A stretch of DNA of 64,000 nucleotides. Source: an uncultured Desulfocapsa sp. GTDB taxonomy: Bacteria; Desulfobacterota; Desulfobulbia; Desulfobulbales; Desulfocapsaceae. This document shows positions 52,829 through 62,033 of this stretch, piece after piece (position 1 is the first letter of the stretch; each line of letters opens with the position of its first letter). The notes below the pieces were generated by a model. It was given only the letters and a program-made list of their open reading frames with translations, ran no database searches and had not been told where the DNA came from. Made by a program: the position numbers and the translations under genes. The stretch spans positions 1 to 64,000 of the forward strand of contig CAMZKT010000009.1 of NCBI GenBank assembly GCA_947311435.1, given 5' to 3'.

Positions 52829-52990
52829 TCATTTGCGCTGTATTTTCTTTTTTGCTTTGGTAACACCATTCCAGGCATCAACAAGAAGCTGCGCATTAGG
52901 TGGAATTCGAGATCCGCTAATAGAACGCAGAAAGTAAATTGCCAGGACAAGGAGAAATATCAAAGCAGGTACCAGATATAAATATATCAC
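52829..52990 (-). CDS. 53-residue single-span membrane peptide
   Basis: This gene is not in the ORF track, which lists a different frame here. A GTG at 52990 is preceded by AGGAGG six bases upstream, an excellent ribosome binding site, and reads 53 codons: a hydrophobic segment VIYLYLVPALIFLLVLAIYF, then a short soluble tail ending KAKKKIQRK. The topology is one membrane span with a basic cytoplasmic tail. The function is unknown. It lies between the HAD hydrolase and the STAS-like gene on the same strand and could be part of their operon. Confidence 0.6.
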   Translation of the reverse strand: MIYLYLVPALIFLLVLAIYFLRSISGSRIPPNAQLLVDAWNGVTKAKKKIQRK

Positions 52991-53059
52991 GATAAGCCTC
53001 CTATTTTATACGAGTGACTACAGCCTACACATACCAATAACATGCTATTTTCCACGTAA

Positions 53060-53488
53060 TCACGCGGCCGTCAGAGAACTCTCCGGCTGTTCATCCCAAA
53101 GAAAATCCAGATCTCCTAAAATAGACACCCCGTGACAATCGGTATGATGAAAAATTGAATCGACGGTGGGCTCAAAATTCTCACTTTCCAGTCCCACTTG
53201 ACGCTGTTTGCTTTTGCTATGACAAATTGCAGATGCTGACTTTCCGCTGAAATATATTTTATTTTCCGGAAGGTCAAGAGCTCGAATCAATCTTCCCACA
53301 GCTTCTTTTGACTTGGGCTCAACACTTGTAATCCCAGATGTATTCACAAATATTTTCCCGTACCCCTGATACATTCTTTCCATAACAAGAACCAATTGGG
53401 CGCACACATCGGGAGATATCTTTCCACGAAGATTTATATGCAGGCTATCATTCACCTGTTTTACCTGAATCTTTTGTTTTCGTTTCAT
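53060..53488 (-). CDS. possible STAS-like domain protein
   Basis: A 142-residue soluble protein. The first 85 residues (DSLHINLRGKISPDVCAQLV ... GYGKIFVNTSGITSVEPKSKEAVG) follow the strand-helix alternation of STAS domains, with the conserved-position turn around NTSGITSVEP where anti-sigma antagonists have their phosphorylated Ser. The C-terminal 50 residues are unique and end acidic. The identification is structural guesswork. If correct, it may be a regulatory antagonist for a sigma or kinase system encoded elsewhere. Confidence 0.5.
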   Translation of the reverse strand: MKRKQKIQVKQVNDSLHINLRGKISPDVCAQLVLVMERMYQGYGKIFVNTSGITSVEPKSKEAVGRLIRALDLPENKIYFSGKSASAICHSKSKQRQVGLESENFEPTVDSIFHHTDCHGVSILGDLDFLWDEQPESSLTAA

Positions 53489-53669
53489 TTCGTACTCCTG
53501 CTAAATTATTTTATCGAATAAACCAGTATTATCAATGCCAGTATCCCGACCATGCTTAGCGATGCATTCACTGAAAATTGCCAATAAACCAGGGATATAT
53601 TTAAAATAGATTAGATTTTGATTATGAAAGTATTTAAAATGATATGCCTGCTCAAACGTATACACCCAA

Positions 53670-54422
53670 TCAGGCAGGAACTGTTGGTCTCACCATAAGA
53701 TGGGTACCTGTTATCTCCGTGGGCATTTGCATGGATTTACGCAGAGGAAAACGGTTCGCACAAAAGAAGGGGTGTCCAGGGAACGGTTCCACAAAAATAC
53801 TTATCGCATCGAACATTACCGGTTTTCCAAGAACAGTTGAAAAATTCCTTGCAAGTATACTGCGGATGACTCTTTTTTCAGGGCCGTTATTCATTCTCCC
53901 TGTAAGGCTCATATGAAAATGAAACCTGTCCAGAACGTAAGGATATCCCCATTTATCCAGGTTCTCTTTTTCACCAACATCAAGAATTTCAGCTCTTTTA
54001 CGGGCAAGCTCCAACTTGGTCAATGGGGCTCTAAATTTGTCAAAAGTTCTGACACAATATTCTTCCAGATCCAATAATTCCTGAGTGTTCTTTTCCGGAC
54101 ATAAACAGAAACAGTTTTTTATTTCACACAGAGTAAGCGGGGACAATACAAAAGAAGAACTTTGTTCACAAAATTTTTCAACAGCTGCCTGAAGGTCCGT
54201 TTCATCATACCCCCTGGCAATCCTGAACGGTGCTTTTAATGTTCCATGAAAGCCATATCGTCTTGGAAGGCGAGTAAGTTCGTAAAGCCTGGAAGGAATG
54301 ATTCCAGCAAAATGCTCCTGCGGTATTTTTTCTTGAGCAAGAGCATCAGACCCAAGCCAACTGCATCCAACCTTCCACAATTCCGATGAGGGATCTGGTG
54401 AATAATACAAAGCGTATCGCAT
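53670..54422 (-). CDS. DUF1045 2H phosphoesterase, phosphonate-linked
   Basis: A 250-residue protein of the DUF1045 family (known from phn operons as a putative phosphonate metabolism protein). It carries both 2H phosphoesterase motifs: HGT in GFHGTLKAPF at about 59-61 and HFHMSL near 170. The family is normally encoded within C-P lyase operons, where it is suspected to hydrolyse a cyclic ribose phosphate. Here it stands alone, about 30 kb from the phn operon, which lacks phnP. It could therefore do the job of opening the 1,2-cyclic phosphate made by PhnJ; this is an inference. No neighbours on the same strand share the theme. Confidence 0.85.
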   Translation of the reverse strand: MRYALYYSPDPSSELWKVGCSWLGSDALAQEKIPQEHFAGIIPSRLYELTRLPRRYGFHGTLKAPFRIARGYDETDLQAAVEKFCEQSSSFVLSPLTLCEIKNCFCLCPEKNTQELLDLEEYCVRTFDKFRAPLTKLELARKRAEILDVGEKENLDKWGYPYVLDRFHFHMSLTGRMNNGPEKRVIRSILARNFSTVLGKPVMFDAISIFVEPFPGHPFFCANRFPLRKSMQMPTEITGTHLMVRPTVPA

Positions 54423-54510
54423 AATTATATCCTTAAAGAAGATCAGTATTTCCGTTCGAGAAGTACTCCTTCTACATTAACTGACAATACACCTTCACGT
54501 TACAACACTC

Positions 54511-54552
54511 GATGGCATCGCTAAAAACTAATCCATCCCACTTCGTTGTTGT
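54511..54552. repeat. possible copy of the dispersed intergenic repeat
   Basis: GATGGCATCGCTAAAAACTA ... CTTCGTTGTTGT resembles 9077-9114 (GATGGCGTCGTAAATACT ... CTTCGTTGCTGT) with small gaps. Only the left end is visible. It lies in the gap between DUF1045 and the amino-acid permease gene. Confidence 0.3.
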
Positions 54553-54662
54553 TTGGTAACTGAAGAAGACGGCTCTGCCTGAATAGTTAAGCTATGTAAA
54601 ATCGTACAAAGGGAATATTAGGATAATGTTAGAGAAAGATTACACTTTTGTTCCGTGATGGC

Positions 54663-55556
54663 TTACAAACTTGTATTCGCAGAAAATACCTCTAACCGAC
54701 GAGCGAAAAGTGAAACTGCAAAGCAAAGAAGAAAATACATAAAGGATATGGTTAGCCACACTTCATTGGTACGTTGAGTGGATGACATAACCTGCATCCC
54801 CTGAAAGGTGAGTTCCTGAATGGAAATAATAGAGACTATGGATGAATACTTTATAGTATTAATAAATTCATTGGCAAGAGGAGGTAACACGCGCCTGACG
54901 GCAAGTGGCAGCACGATAAAACGCATTTGTTGGAACCATGTCAGACCGAGCGCAGCAGAGGCTTCCCATTGCTCCTTGTCAACAGACTGAATACCCGCTC
55001 GAACAATCTCCGTAATGTACGCGCCCTGAAAAAGAGCCACCGTGAAGACCCCTGAGAGAAAAGAAGAGAAAAGATCCGGGGGAGCAATCACAAAAAACAG
55101 CCACTGTCCGGCCTGTCCTGTTCTGCTGCGGATAAACTCATCCACACCAAGCAGAAGCATAAGCTGATCAGAGACAAAAAAATAAAAGATAAAAACAAGA
55201 ACCAAGGGGGGGATATTACGAATAAGCTCCACATAACTGCGTGATACCAAACGAAACAAAAGACGTTTCCGGGTTCGTAAAATCCCCACAACCACCCCTA
55301 TCAATGTGGCAAAAAGGACGGCCCATAAGCTCAGGCGGATGGTGGTGAGAAAACCATCAAGTAAGATATTACTTACCCACCTCCCCTTATCAACATCCCA
55401 GCGAAGCAGGTAATTGGGGATAACTCCCCAGTCCCAATGGTAATTCAAGCCTACACTTACCCGATATACAACATAGCCCATGAAAAGCACGAGGGACACT
55501 ATCACGACAGTATCGAGTGCAACACTGCTCTTTTTTATAGTGTACACACCGGTCAT
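54663..55556 (-). CDS. polar amino-acid ABC transporter permease (HisMQ family)
   Basis: A 297-residue inner-membrane permease with the HisMQ topology: an N-terminal span (VALDTVVIVSLVLFMGYVVY), a long periplasmic loop, then about five spans containing the ABC coupling helix EASAALGLTWFQQMRFIVLP (EAA motif). It is shorter in the loop than its partner 56573-57412. These permeases usually act as heterodimers with a binding protein for glutamine, glutamate, aspartate or cystine. The partner permease and binding protein are just upstream. No ATPase gene follows in the window. Confidence 0.9.
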   Translation of the reverse strand: MTGVYTIKKSSVALDTVVIVSLVLFMGYVVYRVSVGLNYHWDWGVIPNYLLRWDVDKGRWVSNILLDGFLTTIRLSLWAVLFATLIGVVVGILRTRKRLLFRLVSRSYVELIRNIPPLVLVFIFYFFVSDQLMLLLGVDEFIRSRTGQAGQWLFFVIAPPDLFSSFLSGVFTVALFQGAYITEIVRAGIQSVDKEQWEASAALGLTWFQQMRFIVLPLAVRRVLPPLANEFINTIKYSSIVSIISIQELTFQGMQVMSSTQRTNEVWLTISFMYFLLCFAVSLFARRLEVFSANTSL

Positions 55557-55676
55557 TTATCTATCGCACTCCACATCACAAACTCATGCACCACAACAAA
55601 AACTTACAGCCTATCACTGTAACTATTCCGGTGGAATTGCAAAATCAGCAAAAACATCGAACTATAACTGTTCAGA

Positions 55677-56510
55677 TCACTCAACTAAATAAGACCATTC
55701 TTTAGTACCAAACCAGTAATGGTGGCGCTCTTCAAGCCAGCCTTCGTGGCTGACAATGGTTATCCAATTATTAAAAAAGGTGAGCGTATCAACATCCCCT
55801 TTGCGTACCGCAAACCCTATGGGTTCTTTGGTAAAAGTGGATTTCATCGGTAAAAACATGGTTTCCGAATATTTAATAGCTTCATAGGCTGGACGTGGTG
55901 CAGACCCAACCACTGCATGAACATTTCCGTTACGCAACTCCTGGTAGGCTTGAGCCTCATCATCAAAGAGGCGCAGTCTGGCTTTGGGCATATATTTTTT
56001 TACTGCGGCAACCGCGGTGGTTCCCAGCTTACAGGCTATCTCGACCCTAGATTTGTTAAAATCGTCCAAACGGGTAAAACCTGCTGCTTTTTCCTTATGA
56101 GCAACAATCGACATCCCGGAATAATCGTAGGGAATGGAAAAATTAACCTTGAGAGCCCGTTTTGTCTGAATCCCCATGCCACCAATAACCACGTCAAACT
56201 TTCCAGTGAGCAATGCCGGGATAATGCCGGCCCATTTAGTGGGGACAAATTCCACCTTTACTCCCATATCAGCGGCCAGCCTTCTTGCCACATCAATCTC
56301 AAACCCCACCAGTTGACCCTTCTTATCTTTCATCGCCCAGGGGAGAAAAGTATCCATTCCCACTCGTAAAACCCCACGGCGTATTACTTGGTCTATTGTT
56401 GATTCAGCTATCAGCTGTTTTTGCAAATCCCCGGCGGAAACCGGCTGAGCAGCAACAAGCACCAGCGTTACAAGGGAAAAAACAAGCAAAGATTTTCTTA
56501 ATAATTTCAT
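55677..56510 (-). CDS. amino-acid ABC transporter periplasmic binding protein
   Basis: A 277-residue binding protein with a clear signal peptide (VLVAAQPVSA), preceded by AGGAGG. Family features are RGVLRVGMDTFLPWAMKDKK, GFEIDVARRLAADMGVKVEF and VIGGMGIQTKRALKVNFSIP. It belongs to the SBP_bac_3 group for polar amino acids. The residues that choose between glutamate, glutamine, arginine or cystine cannot be read with confidence. It sits between the two permease genes. Confidence 0.9.
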   Translation of the reverse strand: MKLLRKSLLVFSLVTLVLVAAQPVSAGDLQKQLIAESTIDQVIRRGVLRVGMDTFLPWAMKDKKGQLVGFEIDVARRLAADMGVKVEFVPTKWAGIIPALLTGKFDVVIGGMGIQTKRALKVNFSIPYDYSGMSIVAHKEKAAGFTRLDDFNKSRVEIACKLGTTAVAAVKKYMPKARLRLFDDEAQAYQELRNGNVHAVVGSAPRPAYEAIKYSETMFLPMKSTFTKEPIGFAVRKGDVDTLTFFNNWITIVSHEGWLEERHHYWFGTKEWSYLVE

Positions 56511-56572
56511 TATTCCTCCTGAGTTCAGGTTTAATTAGAGAGTTTGTATAGCCGCATCCTATTCCATGCGTC

Positions 56573-57412
56573 TCAAAAAGACAAATCCGTCCTGTATGGT
56601 GATGCCATCTTCTTCTCCAGAAACGACACCAGACACGACAAAAACACCGTAATAACAAGATACATGAGAGCCACCGTAAACCAAAGCTCAAAGGTCAGAA
56701 ATGTCTCGGAGATCAAAACCTGCGCCTCCATGGTGAGATCATACACAGCAATGGTGCTGACAAGCGCAGAATCTTTTATCAGGGAAATGGCCTGATTTGC
56801 CAGCGGCGGCAAAATACGGCGCATTGCCTGGGGAAGAATAATAAAACGATAGGCGTGTTTATAACTCAGCCCCAGACTGTGGGAGGCCTCCCACTGTCCC
56901 TTTTCTACAGATACGATCCCCGAACGAAAAATCTCAGAAGCATACGCTCCCTCGAAAAGACTCAGAGCAAGGACAGCCGCCCAAAACCTGTCTATACCAA
57001 GGATTGGCCCCATAACAAAATAGAGAAAAAAAAGCTGGATTAAAAGAGGAGTATTTCGACTGACTTCCAAATACACCCGAGAGAGAACTTTCCCCGGCAC
57101 GGAATTGGAAAGACGTAGAAGTGCGGTAATCAGACCGATAAAAAATGCAAGCCCCAGGCTGATTGCTGAAATTTTTAGCGTTACACCGAGACCGAACAAT
57201 AACGGGCCGGCCACAACGCTATTTTCATCCCAGACATAGATGTATTGCGGAATTTGATACCATTGCCAATGATAGCCCATCCCCTGCACAGATTGGTTAA
57301 AAAACCAGAAAACAAGAGCAATCAGTAATAAAAACTGGCCGATATCAAAATATGGTGAACGGTTGATCGTTTGCCAGAGTGTTCTCCGGCTTTTTGATGG
57401 GAAATCATTCAT
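56573..57412 (-). CDS. polar amino-acid ABC transporter permease (HisMQ family)
   Basis: The second permease of the pair, 279 residues, first gene of the group. It has a cytoplasmic N-terminus (PSKSRRTLWQTINRSPYFDI), a first span (FLLLIALVFWFFNQSVQGMG) and a span-rich C-terminal half with the coupling motif EASHSLGLSYKHAYRFIILP. The WYQIPQYIYVWDENS loop aligns in position with WGVIPNYLLRWDVDKG of the partner permease, so the two are paralogues. A cytoplasmic ATPase must be supplied from elsewhere. Confidence 0.9.
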   Translation of the reverse strand: MNDFPSKSRRTLWQTINRSPYFDIGQFLLLIALVFWFFNQSVQGMGYHWQWYQIPQYIYVWDENSVVAGPLLFGLGVTLKISAISLGLAFFIGLITALLRLSNSVPGKVLSRVYLEVSRNTPLLIQLFFLYFVMGPILGIDRFWAAVLALSLFEGAYASEIFRSGIVSVEKGQWEASHSLGLSYKHAYRFIILPQAMRRILPPLANQAISLIKDSALVSTIAVYDLTMEAQVLISETFLTFELWFTVALMYLVITVFLSCLVSFLEKKMASPYRTDLSF

Positions 57413-57590
57413 TAAAAGAAGAGCGTCAGAAAATTAAAAAACATTTTTATGGAAATCTCCTCAGACCTCCAGTATATCTTCTACTTGAACAAACATGGCG
57501 CTTCTGAGTACTCATATTCAAAGCTGCGGCACCCCGTAAGCATTTACATCGGGAGCGCGGTTCAATACATGAAAATTTCATAGAGATTGT

Positions 57591-57965
57591 ATGACAGACA
57601 TTCCAAGCATCTCCAAAAGACAATGTGACTCCTGTGGTATTGCCCTCCCGGATGGAGAACTGTTTTATCATTGCCGTACAGAGATAGTTGCCGCCAAGGA
57701 TGAGACCATCCCGGAACTCAAACACCCGGACAAACTCATTGCCATGGTTCTTTCCGAGATAGCAGGAAAGGACGAAAACGAATTGCTGGATGATATTTAC
57801 CAGGAGATCATCCTTCAACTCTGCCCGGAGTGTCGCTCAACTCTCCTGAGACATATCAACGGTATGCTGAGTAAAGGTTGTAAAAACTGTCCCAAGTGCA
57901 AGCCCAACCCGGTAAAGAAGAAGGGAAAACTTCTTCGCTTTCCTCCAAAGAACGAAAAAAAATAA
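57591..57965 (+). CDS. zinc-ribbon protein of unknown function
   Basis: A 124-residue soluble protein. Cys pairs C12/C15 (CDSCG) and CPEC in the middle look like one zinc ribbon, and CKNCPKC near the end a possible second. The middle is helical and acidic; the C-terminus is lysine-rich (KPNPVKKKGKLLRFPPKNEK). It is not recognised as a named family. The metal pattern suggests a small regulatory or nucleic-acid-binding protein. It is convergent with rlmKL. Confidence 0.6.
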   Translation: MTDIPSISKRQCDSCGIALPDGELFYHCRTEIVAAKDETIPELKHPDKLIAMVLSEIAGKDENELLDDIYQEIILQLCPECRSTLLRHINGMLSKGCKNCPKCKPNPVKKKGKLLRFPPKNEKK

Positions 57966-58021
57966 AGCCAACTGCTTCCCACAGCTAAGCCCTCACGGGA
58001 ATTGTACTTTTCTGCCCAGCC

Positions 58022-60172
58022 CTACCTTCTCCGTATCTCCCAACAATGGTGAATCCTGTTATTTCTTGTAAAATCAACAGGAATGGAGCTTCTGCTGATA
58101 TTGCGTACCGCATAGTACTTTTCAATGGACGCATCCATTTGAAACCGCCTGAAGTTTGTTGAAAAAAGAAGCAGACCACCCTCTGCCAGACGGGCAACAG
58201 CCTTTTCTATCAACAACCTGTGATCCCGTTGGACGTCAAAAACGCGCCTTTCTTTTTTGGTATTGGAGAACGTGGGGGGATCAACAAAGATAAGATCATA
58301 TTCGCTCCTGTCCTCGGCCAGCCACTTCATGCAATCCGCCTGAACAGTTGCATGGGCCAATCCTCCAAAACCATTCAAAGCCAGATTCATCCGCGCCCAA
58401 TTAAGATAATTACCACTTAAGTCCACCGTGGTGGTAGATTCTGCCCCCCCAACCGCTGCATGAACCGTGGCCGTACCTGTGTAAGCAAACAAATTCAGAA
58501 ACCGCTTACCCTTTGCTTCTCTGGCAATCTTCAAGCGAATATTTCGATGGTCAAGGAATATCCCTGTATCCAGATAATCGGTGAAGTTCACCAAAAAATA
58601 ACATCCCCCTTCACGTACAGTATGCATTTTCTGACGACTGCCCTGCTTCTGATATTGAGTCTTCCCTTTTTGTTTTCGACGAATTTTTAAAAAGACCCGA
58701 TCTCGTCGCACTCCAAAAAGATGGCGGATCTGATGGAGGCACTGCTGGAAGCGTCTCCGAGCTACGCTTTCGTCAACACTATCAGGTGCGGCATACTCCT
58801 GAACCTGAATCCATTTTTCATACAGATCCACGGAAACATTGTATTCCGGAAGATCCTTATCATACACCCTAAAACACTGTATTCCTTCGCGCCTTGCCCA
58901 TTTGAGCATTTTTTTACAATTTTTCCGCAAACGGTTGGCAAAAGCAATTCCCTCATCCGGCCCCTTTTCTTCGGTGAGTCGCCACTGAAAACCCTGTTGT
59001 TCTGAATGCTCCACTGTACCACAAAAAAGACGGCAATTAATGGAACCATTATACATACGGTGAGTTTTGGACCACTTGATCCCCATGCGATCCCCAAAAT
59101 CCGGGTTTGAGGTAAAAACTCCCACCCGCCACTCACTCAACTCTTCTCTGCAAATACGGCCAAGTGCCCGGTGAAGCTGTTCTGCCTGATCATGCTCCGA
59201 CAAACGCTCACCATAGGGAGGGTTCACCACCATCAAACCTTGAGCTGCCGGCCTGCGCAACCGGGCAAGCTGCCCCTGTTTGATGACTATCCTGTCCTCG
59301 TAACAGGCATTTTCAATATTACTCCTTGCCACAGCAACAGCACGGGGATCGGCATCATAGCCAAGCATGAGAGGCCACTCTCGCTCCAGCCCCGCCTCCT
59401 CTCTCTCAATTGCCTCGTCCACAAGCGTGTCCCAGAGAGATTTATCATGTCCCTTCCAGCCCGTGAAACCAAAATAACTGCGGGAAAGCCCCGGGGCAGC
59501 ATCGCCAAACATCATGGCCGCTTCAATAAGGATGGTTCCCGATCCGCACATGGGGTCAAGAAAAACAGTATCCTGTGGAGCTTCCGGTGTCCAGCCGGCA
59601 AGTGCGACTATACCCGCCGCCAGACTTTCCTTTAACGGCGCAAGACTCCCCCCTTCCTTGCGATATCCTCGCCTGTGAAGACTCTCACCACTTAAATCCA
59701 GAGCAAGTGTTGCGTGATCCTTATAGACAGATGCACGAATCCTGATACCGGGGCGCACCACCGACACACTGGGGCGCTCTTTACAGCTTTTGCGAAACTG
59801 ATCCACCACAGCATCCTTCACCCGTAGCGCAGCAAAACCACTATGTTGGATGGCTGACTGATGCAGACTACAATCCACCGCAAAGGTCGTATCAACATCC
59901 ATATGCAGGCTCCAGGAAATCTGCAGAGCACCTTCATACAAGGCATCTTCATTGGCAGCTGGAAAGTCAGACAGCACAAGAAAAACTCGTGAAGCATAAC
60001 GCGACCAGAGACACGCTCGATAGACTGCCTCAAGATCACCTTTCCAGGTTACCAGCCCCCTGACATGCTCAACATCACTACCTCCAAAGGACTTAACTTC
60101 CTGCCCGACCAACTCTTCCAAGCCCGCCGCACAGCTTGCCATTAAACTATATACTGTTTTATTTTCCATCAT
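58022..60172 (-). CDS. rlmL: bifunctional 23S rRNA methyltransferase RlmKL
   Basis: A fusion of two SAM-dependent enzymes that modify helix 74 of 23S rRNA. The N-terminal RlmL half (THUMP plus methyltransferase) makes m2G2445 and has FLDPMCGSGTILIEAAM and VVNPPYGERL. The C-terminal RlmK half makes m7G2069 and has FLNLFAYTGTATVHAAV and FVDPPTFSNTK. The 716-residue length from the ATG at 60172 matches the gammaproteobacterial fusion; the ORF track begins at a GTG eleven codons earlier. It is a stand-alone gene. Confidence 0.95.
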   Translation of the reverse strand: MMENKTVYSLMASCAAGLEELVGQEVKSFGGSDVEHVRGLVTWKGDLEAVYRACLWSRYASRVFLVLSDFPAANEDALYEGALQISWSLHMDVDTTFAVDCSLHQSAIQHSGFAALRVKDAVVDQFRKSCKERPSVSVVRPGIRIRASVYKDHATLALDLSGESLHRRGYRKEGGSLAPLKESLAAGIVALAGWTPEAPQDTVFLDPMCGSGTILIEAAMMFGDAAPGLSRSYFGFTGWKGHDKSLWDTLVDEAIEREEAGLEREWPLMLGYDADPRAVAVARSNIENACYEDRIVIKQGQLARLRRPAAQGLMVVNPPYGERLSEHDQAEQLHRALGRICREELSEWRVGVFTSNPDFGDRMGIKWSKTHRMYNGSINCRLFCGTVEHSEQQGFQWRLTEEKGPDEGIAFANRLRKNCKKMLKWARREGIQCFRVYDKDLPEYNVSVDLYEKWIQVQEYAAPDSVDESVARRRFQQCLHQIRHLFGVRRDRVFLKIRRKQKGKTQYQKQGSRQKMHTVREGGCYFLVNFTDYLDTGIFLDHRNIRLKIAREAKGKRFLNLFAYTGTATVHAAVGGAESTTTVDLSGNYLNWARMNLALNGFGGLAHATVQADCMKWLAEDRSEYDLIFVDPPTFSNTKKERRVFDVQRDHRLLIEKAVARLAEGGLLLFSTNFRRFQMDASIEKYYAVRNISRSSIPVDFTRNNRIHHCWEIRRR

Positions 60173-60391
60173 GGGATAAAGGTAATGCTGTTTGCGTAAA
60201 TTCACAATCTTTGATTGTTCCTATTTTCAAATGACCATGAAAAAATGCTCCACCATGGACAAGCGAATTTGCTTCTGTTCGCTATTGCTATTCCTAAAAT
60301 TATACAGTTAAATAATGAAGACGCTGAACTCATGTGATTCCCTCCTTATGTTTTCATGTAAATACTGCCTTAAGCCGATCAGGAGAAAAAG

Positions 60392-61927
60392 ATGACGGAG
60401 CAGAAAAACAATAGCTGGTACCTGCCCCAATCGATAACGCTGGAATCAGTCACGGGTACTGCTGGCTCACCCTTTACTTTTGCTATCGGGCAGTCACAAA
60501 AGGAGCAGTTTACCTATTTTGACACCTTCGACTGGAAGCTCTATCAGCGCGGCTATTCCCTTCACTATTCATCCGGAACCTGGGTTCTCACGCAAAATGA
60601 CGGATTAAACACGGTCGCCCGGGCCTCTGGCCCTCTTCCGGATAAGCGTGTATTTCCCCACGAATTCCCACGCGGAAGTCTGAGTCGTATTCTTGAGTCT
60701 GTGTGCACAATCAGAGCGCTGCTCCCCCTGGAAACGGTGGATTCCATCAGTACTCCGGTTCGTGCTTTGAACAAAGACGGCGATGCCTTGGGCCTGCTGC
60801 TCTTCACAAGCCAGCAGGCCCATGAAAATAATCACAGCCTGAAAAGTGTACGTTTGTTTAGTGTCCCCGGTTATGGAAAACAGACAAAATCAATACGCAA
60901 TCTTTTATCTTCACACGGAATTGTTGAAAAGGTATCGCTTCAACGCAACCTGGAAATAATACTCCAGCAAAGTGACCGTGTTCCTGGGGATTACACCTCA
61001 AAGTTTTCCATTCAACTCAACACAAACAGTACAGCAAGACAGGCCGCAGTAACAATCTACAAGCAACTGCTTGAAACCATGCTCCGGAACGAGGCCGGGA
61101 TACTGGAGGATATTGACTCGGAATTTCTCCACGACTTCCGAGTCGCCCTGCGCAGGACGCGTTCCGCTCTCAGCCAGATGAAAAATGTCCTCCCACTCGA
61201 AGTTGCATCATATTTTAAGAGAGAGTTTTCTTATCTCGGCAAAATCACTGGTCCCACTCGTGACCTTGATGTCTATCTTCTCTACGAGGACAGGTATAAA
61301 TCCAGGCTTCCCGCTCCCCTACGTGAAGGTTTACATCTTTTTTTTACAGACCTTGCCAGGAAAAGGGAAGAGGAACAGGAAAAACTTGTCAAAGCACTCA
61401 ACGGCAGCAGGTACAAAGGAATCATCATAGAATGGCAGCATTATCTTGAAGAAAGCACACAAGATACAGATACCACTCCTCCCGTCATGAGTCTTGCCCG
61501 TAAAACACTCTCCCGACAATACAAAAAAATCATACAAAACGGAGCCGCAATCACTCCTGAAACCCCCGACGAAAAGCTACATGATCTCCGTATTCAGTGT
61601 AAAAAACTGCGCTACAGCCTGGAATTCTTCTCTTCCCTTTTTCCAGAAGACACTATTAGCCGCCTGATCAAACAACTCAAACGCCTGCAAAACAACCTCG
61701 GCCACTTTAATGACCTATCCGTGGAACAGGGAATGCTCCATCACTACCTGGATGACCTCCAGCCTGAAGTTCGAAAAGACATGGATATCGCCACTGCCAT
61801 AGGTGGCCTGCTCACAACACTCCATCACGATCAACAAAGGGTTCGAGATGAATATTACTCCACCTTTAAGAAGTTCAACAGCGAAAGAAATAGTCACCTT
61901 CTCAATACACTCTGTGAGTGCAACTGA
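60392..61927 (+). CDS. CHAD-domain protein with degenerate CYTH-like N-terminus
   Basis: The C-terminal half (about 215-500) is a CHAD domain: helical, with conserved HDFRVALRRTRS, LGKITGPTRDLDVYL and KLHDLRIQCKKLRYSLEFFS, a positively charged surface for binding polyphosphate. The N-terminal 200 residues resemble a CYTH domain in size and position, but the charged EXEXK-type catalytic pattern at its start is not apparent, so triphosphatase activity is doubtful. A clear ribosome binding site (CAGGAGAAAAAG) is present. The next gene is a SixA-type phosphohistidine phosphatase, a pairing I have seen noted for CHAD genes; a polyphosphate-related role is inferred. Confidence 0.85.
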   Translation: MTEQKNNSWYLPQSITLESVTGTAGSPFTFAIGQSQKEQFTYFDTFDWKLYQRGYSLHYSSGTWVLTQNDGLNTVARASGPLPDKRVFPHEFPRGSLSRILESVCTIRALLPLETVDSISTPVRALNKDGDALGLLLFTSQQAHENNHSLKSVRLFSVPGYGKQTKSIRNLLSSHGIVEKVSLQRNLEIILQQSDRVPGDYTSKFSIQLNTNSTARQAAVTIYKQLLETMLRNEAGILEDIDSEFLHDFRVALRRTRSALSQMKNVLPLEVASYFKREFSYLGKITGPTRDLDVYLLYEDRYKSRLPAPLREGLHLFFTDLARKREEEQEKLVKALNGSRYKGIIIEWQHYLEESTQDTDTTPPVMSLARKTLSRQYKKIIQNGAAITPETPDEKLHDLRIQCKKLRYSLEFFSSLFPEDTISRLIKQLKRLQNNLGHFNDLSVEQGMLHHYLDDLQPEVRKDMDIATAIGGLLTTLHHDQQRVRDEYYSTFKKFNSERNSHLLNTLCECN

Positions 61928-62033
61928 CTACAGGACTGGCAACAAATATAAACCATAGAGAAAAACCGTAAGGGTTCACAGGTCTCCCCCTGTCTCCTCT
62001 TACCCGTAAACAATGACACACGCGAGAAATGGT

